64,000 nucleotides of DNA from positions 63,198,813-63,262,812 of the forward strand of contig OX439038.1 in NCBI GenBank assembly GCA_949317995.1, given 5' to 3'. Below the pieces are notes generated by a model. That model made no database searches. It saw nothing but the letters and a program-made list of their open reading frames with translations, and was not told the DNA's origin. Position numbers and translations under genes: made by a program. Positions within the stretch are counted from its first letter, which is position 1. The number at the start of each line of letters is the position of its first letter. Positions 9,365 to 23,186 of the stretch are shown here, one piece after another. Source of the stretch: Acholoe squamosa. Taxonomy: Eukaryota; Annelida; Polychaeta; Phyllodocida; Polynoidae.

Positions 9365-12300
9365 TACATGTGTACATCCAGAAATCAATAAGTCTACATT
9401 CAGAAAAGCAAAGAAGTCTATACACCTAGAACGTTGCTAGTACCTGATGATGATTATTCTTACTTTAGACCAATCATTAAATTTTCATGATTTCTTTTTT
9501 TTTCAAATCCAAAATGATATGGGATTCGGGATTGGCTATGATTAAATTTGAAAGAGCGGGATATCACCATAATCACAAAAAGTAATAATTGCCACCATCC
9601 TTAATTAAATTACATGGACTGCAAATGAATAACAGGATGTCAGGAAGCTTCTCCTGTGGTCTGTGAGGAAATTTTGCTCAAGTTGTTTCCAAAGCACTGT
9701 TTCTACAGGAACATGGAGAGGTATATGTTATTTCTGATTTCCACATAGAAATGCTGCTTGGTTTCAGACTATGCTTATTTTTGACTCAGTTTGCAAGATT
9801 TTATCTGTATGACACCCATTGCATTTCCTGAAACAACCTATTACTTTAACATGTGCCTAACGTGCGAATATGTGACAGAAAAGGGTCACATTTTGCCTCA
9901 TTGTACCATGCGATATACTGGTATATATTCTTCTTTTCTTGTATTTGGCACCAGTGGAGTGTAAGGTTCAGAGAGTGGTAGAATATTCAGTATAGATAAA
10001 CTCTAGTCCTCATCTAGTCGGCATTATAACTCTTGGATATCATATGATTTATCACTCTGGAGGTTAATTCAAAAGGCTCTGCCATTGCTACCTCTGCGAT
10101 GTTAGCGTAGGCACATCTCTTACCATCTCATAAGACCTAGTGTTACTACAATAAAATAGCAAGTGGTGTTAGGCCGGTAACTAATATGAAGTACTATGCA
10201 GCCCTTCACTATTCCACTTCCAGTACTAACACCACCCCTTATCTTATACTGAGAAATGATAGTGGTTTCCCCTGAGTATAAGATCACCTGTGTGGGGGAC
10301 ATTCCTCATCACAAAAGTGAATGCACCTGCTGAGAGTCCTTGTGGGCTATTGAGGCTACTCATGAGTTAAGAGCACTTGAATGGATTTTCTCATAGTCCT
10401 TGAGGGCTCTTGACATTTCAGGCTCTTGACATTGGTGGGGCCCAGTGCCCTATTGGTCTTACCTGCCTTATGTACATGCGTTTATGATGTAAAAACTGTA
10501 GTAAATTAAAAGACTCACATTTTTTTCTATGTCGCGTATTGTTTTGCACTGTCTGGTTCTAACTGCACTGAAAGTCCTGCCTGTGCATCAAGCCAATAAA
10601 AATAAAACCTTATGAATTCAATACAATAGCTTTCTTTTCTGTCATCCTTTAAACGACAGTACATCAGCTCTTTGTCAAGCACGATATAATATTGCACATT
10701 TTAAGATCAAAGGATTCCCCGTGAAGTTAATGACATGGGATCCAAATAACAGACTGCTGGTTTTTACCTCATGACCAGAATACCAGCAAATCCCTAAGCT
10801 TTGAAGACAATAATACTGACTTTTAGATAAAAAGCACACTGTGTATACAATTATAGCTGAGACCTTTTATCTTCATAGAAAAAAAAGGGCAAATGGCATC
10901 TCTCCGTCTTTCAGTCACCCTTCCTGCAGAGTTACAGCATCCAAATTGTGTGTTTTTATGCCTGCTATGGCCCACTACTACAACCATTTTAATTGGATGC
11001 ATAAAGTCGCTATTCTTGATTATTCATTTCAGTTCTAGTGACAGAACCATAATAATTGGACACACTCCTATCGAACATGCAGCATGTAAAATGTAATAAC
11101 CCCTTGTTTTATGCAGAGCGCAGCTCTTTTTTAATGGCATCAGGAAGTCGGGGAAATGTGAGAGGAAATCTAAAACCATGTCATGAATATAGCACAATCC
11201 ACGTTAATGCAATATGCTGTGCAGTGCTGCAAAACATGCCGAGTTGCACGGCTTCACCCTTTACAAGGTGAGGGCAAGGAAATTATGATAAATATAGCAG
11301 GGTAAAACAGGCAGTAGTAGACAGAGTCGATCTTTTTTTTCTGTTTTTATTTTTCATTTATTTATTTTTAAGTAGGAAATCGTGTGGGAATCTATGACTG
11401 GTTTGGAGTCTGTAATGGAACTGCTACATTAATCAGTATGTGAATTAATTGCAGATGTAGGTTTGAGGTGCACACTTTGCAGTGCAAAAACGTATATATT
11501 TAGTATAGGAAATATAGGCTACTTTTCTGGCGAAAACCATAGATCTTATGGTTTACTGTGCCTATATAGTGAGCACGATAAAATCTTAAAAAAAAATGCT
11601 AACATTCCTCTATAGTATGGCCTTGGTTATATGTGAGTGGTTCAGTGACTCTTTGCCCTCCATTCACCAAAATAGATACAATGTGTAGCCGCCCCACAGG
11701 GAAATTGTATTAGAGTAATGGTATTGTCACAGCGGTGCTTTTAACCCGGGTGGTGATGAATCTAGCACCGCCTGCTATTGCATCAACGCTGGGTACGGCT
11801 TGATATAATAATTATTGGCTATACCTGCGGGGGGGCTATGTAATCAGTAGAAATGTATGTGTACTGGTTGATGTTTTAACAAAGCTCAGGAGGGTCTTGC
11901 CAAAACATAGACGTGAAAACGTGCTCATTTTTGTGTTGCTTAATGATTGTTAAGGTAATCATTTAGAGAAAACGTGCACGTTTTGCTTATAACTCAAAAA
12001 GTATTTTCCATGCATTGTGCTTTAAATCATTTGTCAATACTATGAAGACGAGTTAGGCTGCACGTCTGTATCAGTAGTCTCTGATTAACAGAGGTTCTTC
12101 CTTGTCGACCTTTGGCAAGACCCTCCTGTGGACTGGATCGTGAAATCGCCAACAGAGCTGACCCCTGTTTTGTGTTCGGAAGGACACTTGTGCTGGAACT
12201 TTTAAGGGCATTATGATCATAATCCAAACATATACTCTTCTAAAGCCTAGACACCATTATGCAAGAATTTGTTATATTTTGTCAAAATTCTAACCAGAGC

Positions 12301-12889
12301 TGCAAATTGCATTCTACATAATTTTTATATGTGATACTTTATTGTGAGTAATAATTTACAATTCAAAGTCCTTCACAGCGACTGTGGATGGGCTAGTTAT
12401 TCTAGTCGCAACTCCAATTATAAAATCCATTTAAAGTGAGATCTTTAGGCCTATATGGTCATTTAAGTAGATGTTCTAGCCTTCCCTGACAAATCAGAGA
12501 GTAATTATGTCTTAGCAGTAAATTAAGGAACATCATTAACTTGAGGCTATATTATCATTAAATAACACTGCTACTCCAATGTGAGAATCCATGGCATTAA
12601 TACCTTCTCCAATATTGCTTTGTGGCATACACGGCGTGCAAACGTTTTACGGCGACCAATGGTCCTCTAATCAATTAGGGCAGTGAGCTTACATAATGGT
12701 CTGTGCCATATTACTATTTCATTTCGTGATTCAACAATGGTCTTAATATCTGTGATACCATTGCTAATAAATCCATGACCTCTATATATGATTTACAGGA
12801 TGGCAAATCAGAAAGGCCTATATGACCCCCCCCCCCATCCTCCATGAAGTGTATAGACTATGAGTCAGAAATATCAGATAATTGTGACA
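9365..12889. other. non-coding interval
   Basis: About 3.5 kb without a supportable gene. Short overlapping frames near 10841-11271 and 12027-12227 have no motif. I see no delimited repeat. Confidence 0.4.
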
Positions 12890-13790
12890 CGATCTGCGAA
12901 AAGGGGGCTTAGTGCAGGGGTTCTAAGACCCCTTTTTCCAGTGCATGTCAACATCTGGAGGGTAAGAGGATTGTGTGATCTCCATCCTATCACTACTTTC
13001 ACAAAGAGTTCCAAGAATTATCTTAATATGTGACATGTACTGCAAATATTGGCCACCTGCACTAAGGGCCCTTTTCGCAGATCCTATCACATATATAGAC
13101 ACCTTAACCTACCATAATCATTTCCCCCTTCCACTCATTCCCATTGTAGGCTCTAGGGGGAATATGAGGATCAGCTTTCATCCCATACCACAGGAGGGAT
13201 GCTGTTATCTCTGGTATTCGGGAAAGAGGCTGAGTGGCTATACATGCCATTCTACCTATCACCTGGCTGGCTAATACACCAAGCGTGAATTATTCCTGAG
13301 ATATCAATGATCATGAGTTACAGCATGATTTCTTTCTAAAGGTTAATGAAGGTTATTCAACGTAAGAAAGTGGACAGGGCGCTGTTAATCAAGCTAGCAG
13401 CTTAGGGATTGCGACGTTACGGCCACATTAAAAGCATTCCCATTAGCAAGGCTACAATTACTAATACTGCTTCCCAGAAAGCATTCAAAGAATTGCCTGA
13501 TATGTCATATAAGTATATCCGCTGTGAAATGGAAATTATGGTTATATATGGTAACAATATCTTCTTCACCCACAGTCCGGCAGGGTTGCTGTTATATGAG
13601 CCGTACAGGAAGCAATGTGAGAGGTTTTGACGCCATGCCTCGTATTATCAGCCTGGCAAATAGAAAGGTTATAATGTAAGGATATGCATTGATGACAGGC
13701 TCCATGAGGGATGTCGTAATGGAACATATGTGACATGTACTAGGAGAAGGGGTCTTAGAACGCCCTGCACTAAGCCCCATTTTCGCAGAT
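12890..13790. mobile_element. TIR element with ~57-bp ends
   Basis: GATCTGCGAAAAGGGGGCTT at 12890 is matched in inverted orientation by the sequence ending GCCCCATTTTCGCAGATC near 13790; similarity extends about 57 bp through a GACATGTACT-like word. A third, right-arm-like copy lies inside at 13028-13087 (GACATGTACTGCAAATATTG through TTTTCGCAGATC), so the element is nested or partly duplicated. No transposase seen. Confidence 0.65.
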
Positions 13791-16700
13791 CATAATGAAC
13801 GGAAGGTGTGCCATGGAACCTGATCTTTGGTCAAATATTAATGCACAGTAGATGGCTGGTTCTGTTCCAAACTAAATTCGGGATGAAAGAGAGTGAAATG
13901 TGAAGTTTCTCTTTCTGTACAATGCTTTCAATGTGCCATTTAAAGTAAATCAATGGGAGGTTATAAAAGACAATAATTTAGGGATGTTCAATAATATACC
14001 TTAATGTGTCGCCTACTTTGAATGCAAAACCACATAAGAAATAGTGAATATTGGATAGAATGTATAACACACAAAAATGTATGGAGGAAGTAATATAATG
14101 CAGTAGCTACATTTAGAAATATTGTAAATATATCATCTTATAATGAAGCATGAGCATGGTAACAGGTGCATTCACTGTTTGATACCAGCAGAGCGTCCCC
14201 CCCCCCTCCCTAATGCAAAGCATCACTGTTTCCAATAAGCATAGAGGGGACAGAGACCCATCTCTGACACTGTCCTCGTGTAACTGTGAGCTGTTAGGGA
14301 CTTTGATAAATGGATTCTTTGAATGCTCGTACACTGTGTCACTCCCCATCATCTTCGCAATCTCTTTATGGCTCAAATGCACAGGAGGGGAACCTATTAA
14401 TTCTAAATTCCATTCAGGAACTAAAAACTCTTTAATTTTCTTCTGTGAAAAGACACTGCAAGTGTTGGGTTCATTCAGCGCACCACTGGTACAGGTTTTA
14501 AGTTTGATTCATCTCAAAGTTTTGAATATTCTTTTTTTTCAGAATCCAGATCTTGCTTTCAAACAATAAATTCACAGAGAGGCCTCTCTGCTTCAAATGA
14601 AATAATGGCGTGCACTTATTGGTATTAATAGGACCTTAGTAATGCGATGGCCCGATGGCGAGGTTTTCCAGGTAGCCTTGCTAAACTAAATCATATTATT
14701 TCCACACATTCCATTGTGAAATGAATCCAAACACCAGTGGACAAGCACTGCTCAGAATAGGCTCAGACTGCCCTGACCAGCTGTTTTGACTAGATGCCAG
14801 TACGCTAGAAATTATAATTGACATGCAGCCAATGCTTCACACCAAGCTTGGAAAGGGGTTCACTCTACGCAAAGCTACCACTGGTATCTTAATTCTTTTC
14901 ATTTTCCTGAATGTATTTTCCTTAAAACCATCAATATAATCTAGAGAGGTATTATATTTAGAGATGCTATTTAAAATGGCCAATATTTTATCAGGTTTTG
15001 AGGACACTGCAGACGTGAAGAATTGCTCTTTTTTTACTAGATTAAGTAGGATGCTGCCAGTTAAGGGCTAATGGAGAGTCCAGGGGCCCAGTCGTTCTCA
15101 TTCAATGTCCTAATTGTATTAGACTGCATTACCCATGTAGACGGTTTGGTTTGGGGCCCATCCTATGTGGCAGGGGATGATCGATATTAGTGAACACTCC
15201 TATACGTAGTGCCGCCCCTTCCACTAAATTCTTGTACCTATTCCACTCGAAAGTCAGGTCATGAGGTTTATTATCTCAGCCAGAGGCATTCAAAGAAGGG
15301 TGAATTAAAATCCATTTTAGAAGCTAGGTTGGACCTGTTCACAAATATCTAATATTGCTGCTAATAACACCTGAATTGCAAACCATAAAAGACATGCCGT
15401 TTAAATAGCCTTTGGGTAAATGGAAAGGAGAAATCAATTCACAAAACTAAAAGCTATAAAAATACAATTTCAAGATTCCATATCAGTAGTTACGAAAATG
15501 GACCTTTTTCGGTTAACGGTAGAATGTGTATAGAGAGTCTGGTCGTTTGGCAAGAACTCCTTACATTCTGATGGAAATGTAGTTTGGCTTATACAGATTG
15601 ATAAAAGCCTGTAGCTGCAGATACTGGTAATGGACCCTTCATCCCCTTCCACCTATGTTGGACAAGGAAGATCCTATCTCACTGCCTGCCCATCATATTC
15701 AGACATGGGGCTGCAGGAGGAGGGCGCCAGACGCCCTGCTTCCCCTTTTAGCCTGTCTGTTCTATAAATAGACTGCACTGCCGCCTTGTAGGGCATCGCA
15801 TTGCCACGTCAGCAGATTCAGGCATAGGCGTCATCCTTCATTTAAGGATGCATGAGACAGGCTAAACCGTGTCCAAGACCTTGGCTGTGGAATGTCATGC
15901 TGTAGAGGCTGTACGTCTGACAAATATCTAGTAGCATTACAAAATGGACGATATATGACATTGTGCAGTGGGGTAGTTGGCATACAAGCTGCATGACCTT
16001 TTAAGACTCGTGGTATATACTGTAATAATATGTCATAGTCTGCCATAGGACTAGGAGGGACATGACAGATGGTAACTACTAGCTTCTACTAGCTTGGAAC
16101 CCATCCATTTTAGTGTTGAAGTAACCACAGTATAAGTAATAGCTGATCAGTCATTCAGAGAGTGCCAACTTGTCATTGCATATGGCTCCTCTGCATCCGG
16201 TCATGCCTATAATACTTTTGCCTGTTTATAGGATTCATAAGACAGGAAAAATATTGTCTAATTCGCTATATCTGAGCTCAGTGGGTCATTTCGTAAGGTC
16301 ATACGAGCGCACATAAGCACTACGATCACTGACATCAGAGCTATTCCCATAGGAATTTCGTATATATGGCTTGAACTTAAAAAATATCGTCCTTGCAGGA
16401 TAAGAAATACCCTTCAGCGTTTCACCATTATGTTTTAAGTGGTTGTTTTTAAGCGTTATGCATTTATTAAACTTCTTATTAGAAGTGACCAAAATTCTTG
16501 TTCAAATAGGAGGCTCTCGTAGTCTCAAAATCGTTGATATCTACATAGTGGCTATTGGCTGGAAGCGGGTCTGGAGCTGGTTTCTGGTGACATGCACTGA
16601 TAAGAACTGATAACATGGGACCAGCATGTCCCTGGAAGTGGGTGTTACCCAGGGACAAGGTACCCATCATAGTATGTCTTATCAGTGGGGTTTACCTCAA

Positions 16701-18370
16701 CCAGCAAAATTCAAAATGGCGGACCCACAGGATGTCAATACTAAGCCCTATACAAAGGCATCAGATAATATACACACAGGAGAGAAAGGAATCTCTGCCT
16801 TAGATACCTACGGCCTTTCCCTTCATGTGTGACCAAGGGAGACTCGGCAATTGGATGGGGACCAGTAAGGCAGTGAGATAGAACAGAGACCGAGAGGACA
16901 CCTAGATCTGATTACCCCCCGGGAGATATTGATCACATCCCGTCAGCCAGGCTGCCTCTGTCTATAGACATGGTATACCATGATGGTACCAGGGAGCAGG
17001 GGAGGGGACAGCAGCGCTATGGACTGGGATAGGCATTAAGTAAGGAATGTATTATGGAGAAAGGGGCTTAGATTCGTCGTGGGATTCAGATAGAAGGACC
17101 AGGAGGCCAATGGCATTTTTGATTTCTTTCCACGGAGAATTTCAAACGTAGCTAGCCTTAGTCATGCCTTTCTTTACCTACATTAATTTAGCGTCGTAAT
17201 GTACTAATTCAATATAAACAAAGTAAGATCAAAGAGTATTTCCTAAATCCATGTTTTACTTTAAGGCTGTAGAGGATCTAATACATCTGAAACACCTGTG
17301 CATAGTCTGTTATAGGTTAAGGAAAGTTCCAATTATTGATAGCACATGGTGGTTCACATAAAGTGCTCCCTGTACCATATCCAGATGGAGTAGAATCCTG
17401 ACCAGCCCACAGGTCAGACAAACACCATCAGTTCCGCTCCAACACGATAAGGCCCTATTCCTAAATCTGGCTACGAAAATGAGGCTGTGCCACACCACTC
17501 TCAATTTAGGAGTCTGACTGATTTGTTTGGGCATTGCTAGCCTGGCAGTGCCTCCCATCCATTTACTCTCCCACCCCTGCCAGTTACTGTCCCTCAGGTA
17601 TCCAGTGTAGGCAATGGACACTCGTGCAACTGCTGGTCTATAGATGCAGCCAAATGGGTGCTTTATGTTCTGTTAACATAAGGGTTTTGCCTCGTTAATG
17701 TATTATGTTGTGCTGTGTGGGAAATTAACGTTGCTAGAAGTGGCTGCTGCAGTTATAGAAAAGTTCTCATATTTTAGAGTAAAATTGCAGTATGTCACAC
17801 TGCTTCCATAGGGGAAAATGTTTTCCCCTAATATTCATTTCATGACATAGCTTGTACTTGACCAGAGGGCATCGGCTGGACGTTTTGCCTACTATTGCAT
17901 ACGAACATGCAATGATTTGATGACCCATTATTGCCAATATACCATTTCTAAATGTGAAAACTACTGAATGAGCACAGGCATTGCCACTTGGTTGTGTGTA
18001 ATATTTTGACAATAATGTTTATCGATGTTTTCCTTTGAGACACAAACACAAAAAGAGTTGCCTACTTTATATTAAAGATCAGCAAAAGGCAAGGCGCATG
18101 CCACGTGGTCCTCGTGGGCCTCGGTAGGCAATGACTTTTGACTAGGCTGCCTCGTAACGGAGGTCAAGAATAGTAAGGGCCAATAACTAAATGGTATTAG
18201 CTATGGGCAATGTCAGGGCTCAGGCCCTAGCCTCTGGTCAACCACTAAATCCAATATGGTGATGACCAGTGGTGATGGGATAGCGGCTAGCTTAACTAAT
18301 GGATGCACTGCCAGCTAATGTTGGTGTAGGGGTAACCAGGGCCAGCCTGGCCCTTTAAGAACCACATAAT
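13791..18370. other. non-coding interval
   Basis: About 4.6 kb. Frames of 118 codons (14213-14569, plus) and 103 codons (17310-17621, minus) lack any recognisable domain, splice context or compositional support, so I call no gene. No delimited repeat seen. Confidence 0.35.
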
Positions 18371-18415
18371 GCACCAATGCATCATGCCACTTAGGGGGCA
18401 TGGTGCATTGGTGCA
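18371..18415. repeat. 18-bp stem hairpin
   Basis: GCACCAATGCATCATGCC and GGCATGGTGCATTGGTGC form a stem with one mismatch around a 9-nt loop. It could be a tiny MITE or a structured RNA; nothing decides between them. Confidence 0.6.
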
Positions 18416-19072
18416 GGGCCGATACGTCCAATTGCTTTAGGTCGGTTTAATGCATCACACCGACCACCGGGATGAAGCATTGAACCAGCACCGACTGTTG
18501 AATGCCTTTGTAGTTTTACAGACCTGTTTTGTTGGGAAACCACTGTTAACCCAGACAGCTCTATCTGTATTGACTGGATGGGGTCTGAACATTAATGCTT
18601 TATGTGTCATTAACCAAGCAGAGGCAGTGAGCCAAGCCCCATGACAGGAAGCTCGTTTCTGCTTGGCTTTTCGCATGCTATACTGATCAAGTGTCATAAG
18701 CTTGATGCTTCCTTTCATTTGCAGACATCCCATCAAGGGAGTCAGGGATTTCCATCTGATGATACCCCAGTAATTAAAACATGGACGCCATCGCAAGAAT
18801 ACGTTATTCCCAGTAAACACCATACCAAACTGCTACATAGATCTTTGGTATAACTAGGTTTGGTTCCTACCAAATTGGTTTGAATTAGGTTTTTTTTCTT
18901 GTAATATGGACGTTCAAACGTTAAGGTTTAACTACATTGTAGATACGTAGCATCTAAAATAAGTTTTCCTACGTATTTTTACGTTTTTCTTATACCAAAA
19001 AGCTACCTAAAGATTTAAAAAAAAGAAAAAAAACTTATAATGCTCCCTATATCAAAATCGTTTCCAGGTATG

Positions 19073-19139
19073 GCCTGGGATTGATCACAGGACCCCTGGA
19101 TTTGAAAAGCTTTGCTCTACAGACTGAGCTATCCAGGCA
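19073..19139 (-). repeat. tRNA-like module in foldback
   Basis: The minus strand reads GCCTGGATAGCTCAGTCTGT then AGAGC, very like the 5' half of a lysine-type tRNA, and ends with a GATCAATCCCAGGCC acceptor side that pairs with the start. The anticodon stem is poor, so a pseudo-tRNA is more likely than a gene. Confidence 0.55.
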
Positions 19140-19237
19140 GTCAAGTTATCTATATTCAAGAGCATAATATATATTCGTTTGGATTTTGGTGGAAGGTAGT
19201 GAAAATGACATAATGGACTTTTCATACACAAATCTTT

Positions 19238-19302
19238 GTCAGAATCTATAGCGCAGTGGTAGGAAGCAGGCATTAGATGTGGAAGATCTAGGGTTCAAGG
19301 CT
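19238..19302 (+). repeat. tRNA-like module in foldback
   Basis: TATAGCGCAGTGGTAGGAAG resembles an A-box half and GGGTTCAAGGC a B-box. The acceptor ends do not pair well. Interpreted as a tRNA-derived repeat head. Confidence 0.5.
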
Positions 19303-20036
19303 TCACCTTGATGGATTTTAACCACCGTTTTTCTCTTTTCTTTCTTCTTTCCCCTTTTTTCGGGTAGCTCTTTGGAAGTAGAAAAACGTAAAAATATGTA
19401 GAAATACGTAATTATTATACATCTATGTATCTAGAATGTAGATAAACCTTAACATTTGAACGTCCACATACCAAGCAAAAATATGTAGTTACAACCAAAC
19501 TTCTATGTAGATATACCTCTTACAACGTCCATATACGAAGATGTGTTTGCTGGGTTGACACATGTATGCAAACAAGACATTTCTCAAATTCACATGCATG
19601 CCAGAGCAAACCGACGGTAGGAAAGCCATGGTTTGTATGATAGCATTTGCTGTATGATTTCGACCGGTCTGTTTGTCAAATATTTTTCTCCCCTGAAATG
19701 CTCTATTCACCTGCCCATACATATATAGACACATGTCTTATTAGGGAAAGGAGTGTCAAAATTTGTTCAGGTGTAGCCTGTAGGCCTACATTAGCTGTGC
19801 GAGGGTGCATGCAGTATGCATTTGACCTTACGCTCTGTTTTATGGGTTCATATTAATCTATTTTGTTAGAAAGTAACTAGAATACAGACTACATGTCCTG
19901 GTAGTTGCGGTGTATGAGTAAGCATAATGGAAAGTAATATAATCGCCAGATGGTAGCGAACATACAGAACATGAGGATTGTTTTTATAGACAGGATAACA
20001 ATGGAGGTTTCGGCAATATTGTATCCGGGGTATACC

Positions 20037-20038
<2 letters not shown>

Positions 20039-20126
<88 letters not shown>
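20039..20126. repeat. (CT)n and (CTAT)n microsatellite
   Basis: About 27 CT repeats run directly into about seven CTAT repeats. The open frame crossing it encodes a Ser-Leu run and is an artefact. Confidence 0.97.
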
Positions 20127-20127
<1 letters not shown>

Positions 20128-20741
20128 GTCAATTATATTGATTTATTTTCTGAGTGCCAGGAAAGAAAAAATATTCCACTACTTCAATGATCATCAAATG
20201 TATAAATTATGTTGTGTTGATATCATAAATCATAGATCCCTGCCCATGAGAGGCAATGATAAGGTTGCAATGGGGACTGATAAGAGCACAGCTGCCACCA
20301 ACTCTGAAATCTATAATTCACAATACCAGACTCTTACGGCTCTCAGTGGACATGGTCTATGCCAACGTCAGCTGCCATAGCTTAGGCGGGTCAAATAGTA
20401 TGGTCCGGACATGTGAACGTTCACCAATGCTGGCACCAATTTTGGGAAAATAATTCCCAATACCTTTCCCTATTTTTTGTGGAAAGGTTTATTACAGTTT
20501 ATACAGTTGATAAGAACGGCCACTTGATTTGTTAATTTTCCCCATTATTATGTTTAGCCTTTGGTAGATTTTGAAAACTAATCCAATCTAAATGTGCACT
20601 TGACTGGACATTTAACCCTTAAGCGGGAGGATTTAGCCATACGGTGTGAGGCTATGGGGTTTATATTGATTGTAACAAAAGTCCAGAGGCCCAAGTATAT
20701 ATTCATATGTTGCAAGCAAACAAACGCAGGTCTCCAATTGA

Positions 20742-20744
<3 letters not shown>
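20127..20744. other. non-coding interval
   Basis: Short plus-strand frames only, no motif. No feature seen. Confidence 0.4.

Positions 20745-20799
<55 letters not shown>
20745..20799. repeat. (AT)n microsatellite
   Basis: Uninterrupted AT dinucleotides for about 55 bp. Confidence 0.97.
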
Positions 20800-20802
<3 letters not shown>

Positions 20803-23184
20803 CAGCAATTCGACCAGCTCTGAGCCATTCTAATAACTCATGTTTGCCAAGCATCAAACGTTATAGGGTCATTCTTGTACATATGGGAGTATTTATCATT
20901 ATATAGGGTGTTCAGTGGACATCTCTGTACGTATAGCTAACGTTCATTTCTTGCAGAAAACAGAATAGACCAGATCCCTTTACCTCAATGACTATATAGA
21001 GTGTCTAAACCATCGATGCATATCCCCATGACAGTAATGCTGGTTCTGTTCTGGCAACTATATGTCCATATACCAATCATTACCGGCAGTCATTCTATCG
21101 TTACATTCTCTGTATCTAAGCGTTTTTCCTACAACAATGCGAGAGCAGCTTGTATGCTATCTGCTCTCACTCCTGCAGGACGCCCACGTGAGCAGCTTGA
21201 CGTGGGCTCAGAGCAGCTCGGGAGTTGGCCTTTAACCTATAAAAATGAGCAGGAATCTGGGTCTGCGGCTCCTCAGACCAACCCAACCGCTCCCGCTGCT
21301 GTCCCCACCCGAACCAACGCACGTTTCAACACGCGACACTGGTCTTCTCACGAGATTTGGCCGGAAATATATTGTGGCTACTGACTCATTGCTCTTCCCA
21401 CGCAAGCAGTGTTTTTATCTTTATTCTTCTTTTTTTTCATCATAAGGTATTATCTACTGTTTTTTTTTTCTGCAATGGTAAATAAAAAACAGGCCAATCA
21501 TAGTGCCGACTGCTGTTTTCATGGAATGGTTTGTTCTTTGCACAAACAACACATTGGTCGAATCAAATTCATATACTTCCGAATTCATTTTTCATCCTCC
21601 AAGCGCTGTCACTTTCAAATCGCCATAATCTCACTAGTTACCCTTATTCCAACAGTTCACAATAAGATTTATGCATTTAAATACAATCACTCCATTTATG
21701 CATTAAATTTTTCACACCAGTATATCATTTCCATTTACACATGGCAACCACTGGAACAAACGTCCCTTTTTACGCCTCTCCCCATAAGTGCATTTGCAAT
21801 TATTTGAATTGATCCTGGCAAGCCTGTATATGGATCCCTTATTGGGCTGGGTCAGAGGCAACCAATGGGACCGGCCGTAACCCGATCGTAGTAGGGGGAC
21901 GTACGACGCGGCTTCTCCTGGAGGTTATTTCTTACTGAACTGCGACCACACCTTCCAAGTCGTACAATAATTTCCATAGGAATAGCATTGAGACATCAAG
22001 TCGGAGATCTGTATGTGATCGCAAAGCATTAAGAAAATGACCCCTGGTCCGACCTCCTGTATCGCCCGACGACCGCGGGGCATTGTCGACAGGTGGCGTC
22101 GTAGTGGAGTGGGGGCAGAATCCCTACTCGTGACAAGAGGAAGCCGTGCAGGAGTTGACAGGTATGGCGGGAAAGCCAACCAGAAAGAGGGCAGCGCGCA
22201 ATAAGACTTAAGTCACTAAGGAAACTGCGTAAATTGCTTTCACCACCAGCTACGCATAAAAAGCATAAAAAATCGATACCATGTCAGACTGATTATTAAG
22301 CCCCTTCCTAATGGCTTGTATCTGTGATTAGTCAGTGAGAGGCTAAGAGTGGGATTGTTAGACTGTAGAGGACAGAAGCGTGGAAGGACATTTTCCCTTC
22401 ACTTTGCTGGCTGGCAAAAGGCCGCAAATATGAAATAGACGCAATTTCTAAATCTATTCGAAAAGGAAATCAACTTATCATGAAAAATGTTACTAGAAAA
22501 TATTTCTGGAAAGTATGGCAAGCATAGTCTAGAAAACAAGCTCACAGAAAGCTCACATTACTGAGTTTCCATTCCCCTGGAAACCGACATTTTCCATCAG
22601 GTAGAAATTGTCAACTGCCTTTTATTCGGTCCTCACAATGACTGACAATGATTAATGATTCCGGGTAGGCATTCAGAGGAACCTCATATCATATATTCTA
22701 AAGTAGAATTCGCAGTTCTGAAGTAATATTTAATGACTGTACACTGCAGCATGAAGCGAACATCAAAATAATGACTACTATGATTGAAGGCCAAAGTTGT
22801 GATTACGGTTGGAGAATATACAAATATAAAATCAATTATCATATCATTATTACTCAACAACTTCGATTGCCTCTAAACTTATATGCGAAAATGAATGTAT
22901 CAAAAGGCTGAGCATGTAATGTCATAGCAGCACAAAGAAAACCTTCAACACGTTGTCCTGAAACAGGCTCACGAGTCTGTGGCAGTAGCATATCGGCTTA
23001 CATTCACCCAATTGTCTACAGGTGGGAAAAATCTAAAACAAAAAGAGGAGAACTCACTCATGTAAGAGCGCAATCTCCTTTGCGACGTCACTGCTACTAT
23101 ATTGTGACTCTGCCCCCAGCTCCGCGGTGGTCGGACGTTCGAGGGCCCGCCAGATTGGTAAGAGCGTTGCCATGGTGTTGAATG
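20800..23184. other. non-coding interval with a possible TATA motif
   Basis: Mostly featureless. Near 21236 the plus strand has CCTATAAAAA in a GC-richer patch (21180-21330), followed by a TAAATAAAAAAC word at about 21479. That could be a core promoter and an A-rich polyadenylation signal of an unknown short transcript or a solo LTR, but I found no partner repeat and no protein with recognisable features. Confidence 0.25.
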
Positions 23185-23186
23185 TA

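Larger units (their letters stand above)
18907..19468. mobile_element. 562-bp foldback element, ~90-bp TIRs, TA flanks
   Basis: The left arm TGGACGTTCAAACGTTAAGG and the inverted right arm are similar over about 90 bp, through ACGTATTTTTACGTTTTTCT. TA dinucleotides flank both ends (18905-18906 and 19469-19470), consistent with a two-base target duplication. The centre holds two tRNA-like modules facing outward, at about 19075-19140 (minus) and 19238-19302 (plus). No coding capacity. Confidence 0.75.

Noticed and set aside
14213..14569. 118-codon plus frame overlapping an 89-codon minus frame
   Set aside because: No motif in either strand's product; overlapping frames on both strands argue for chance.
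17310..17621. 103-codon minus frame with a Cys/Trp-rich middle
   Set aside because: I considered a retroelement fragment but found no catalytic motif.
19073..19139. Possible functional lysine-type tRNA gene
   Set aside because: The acceptor and D arms look good but the anticodon arm does not pair, and it sits inside a foldback element.
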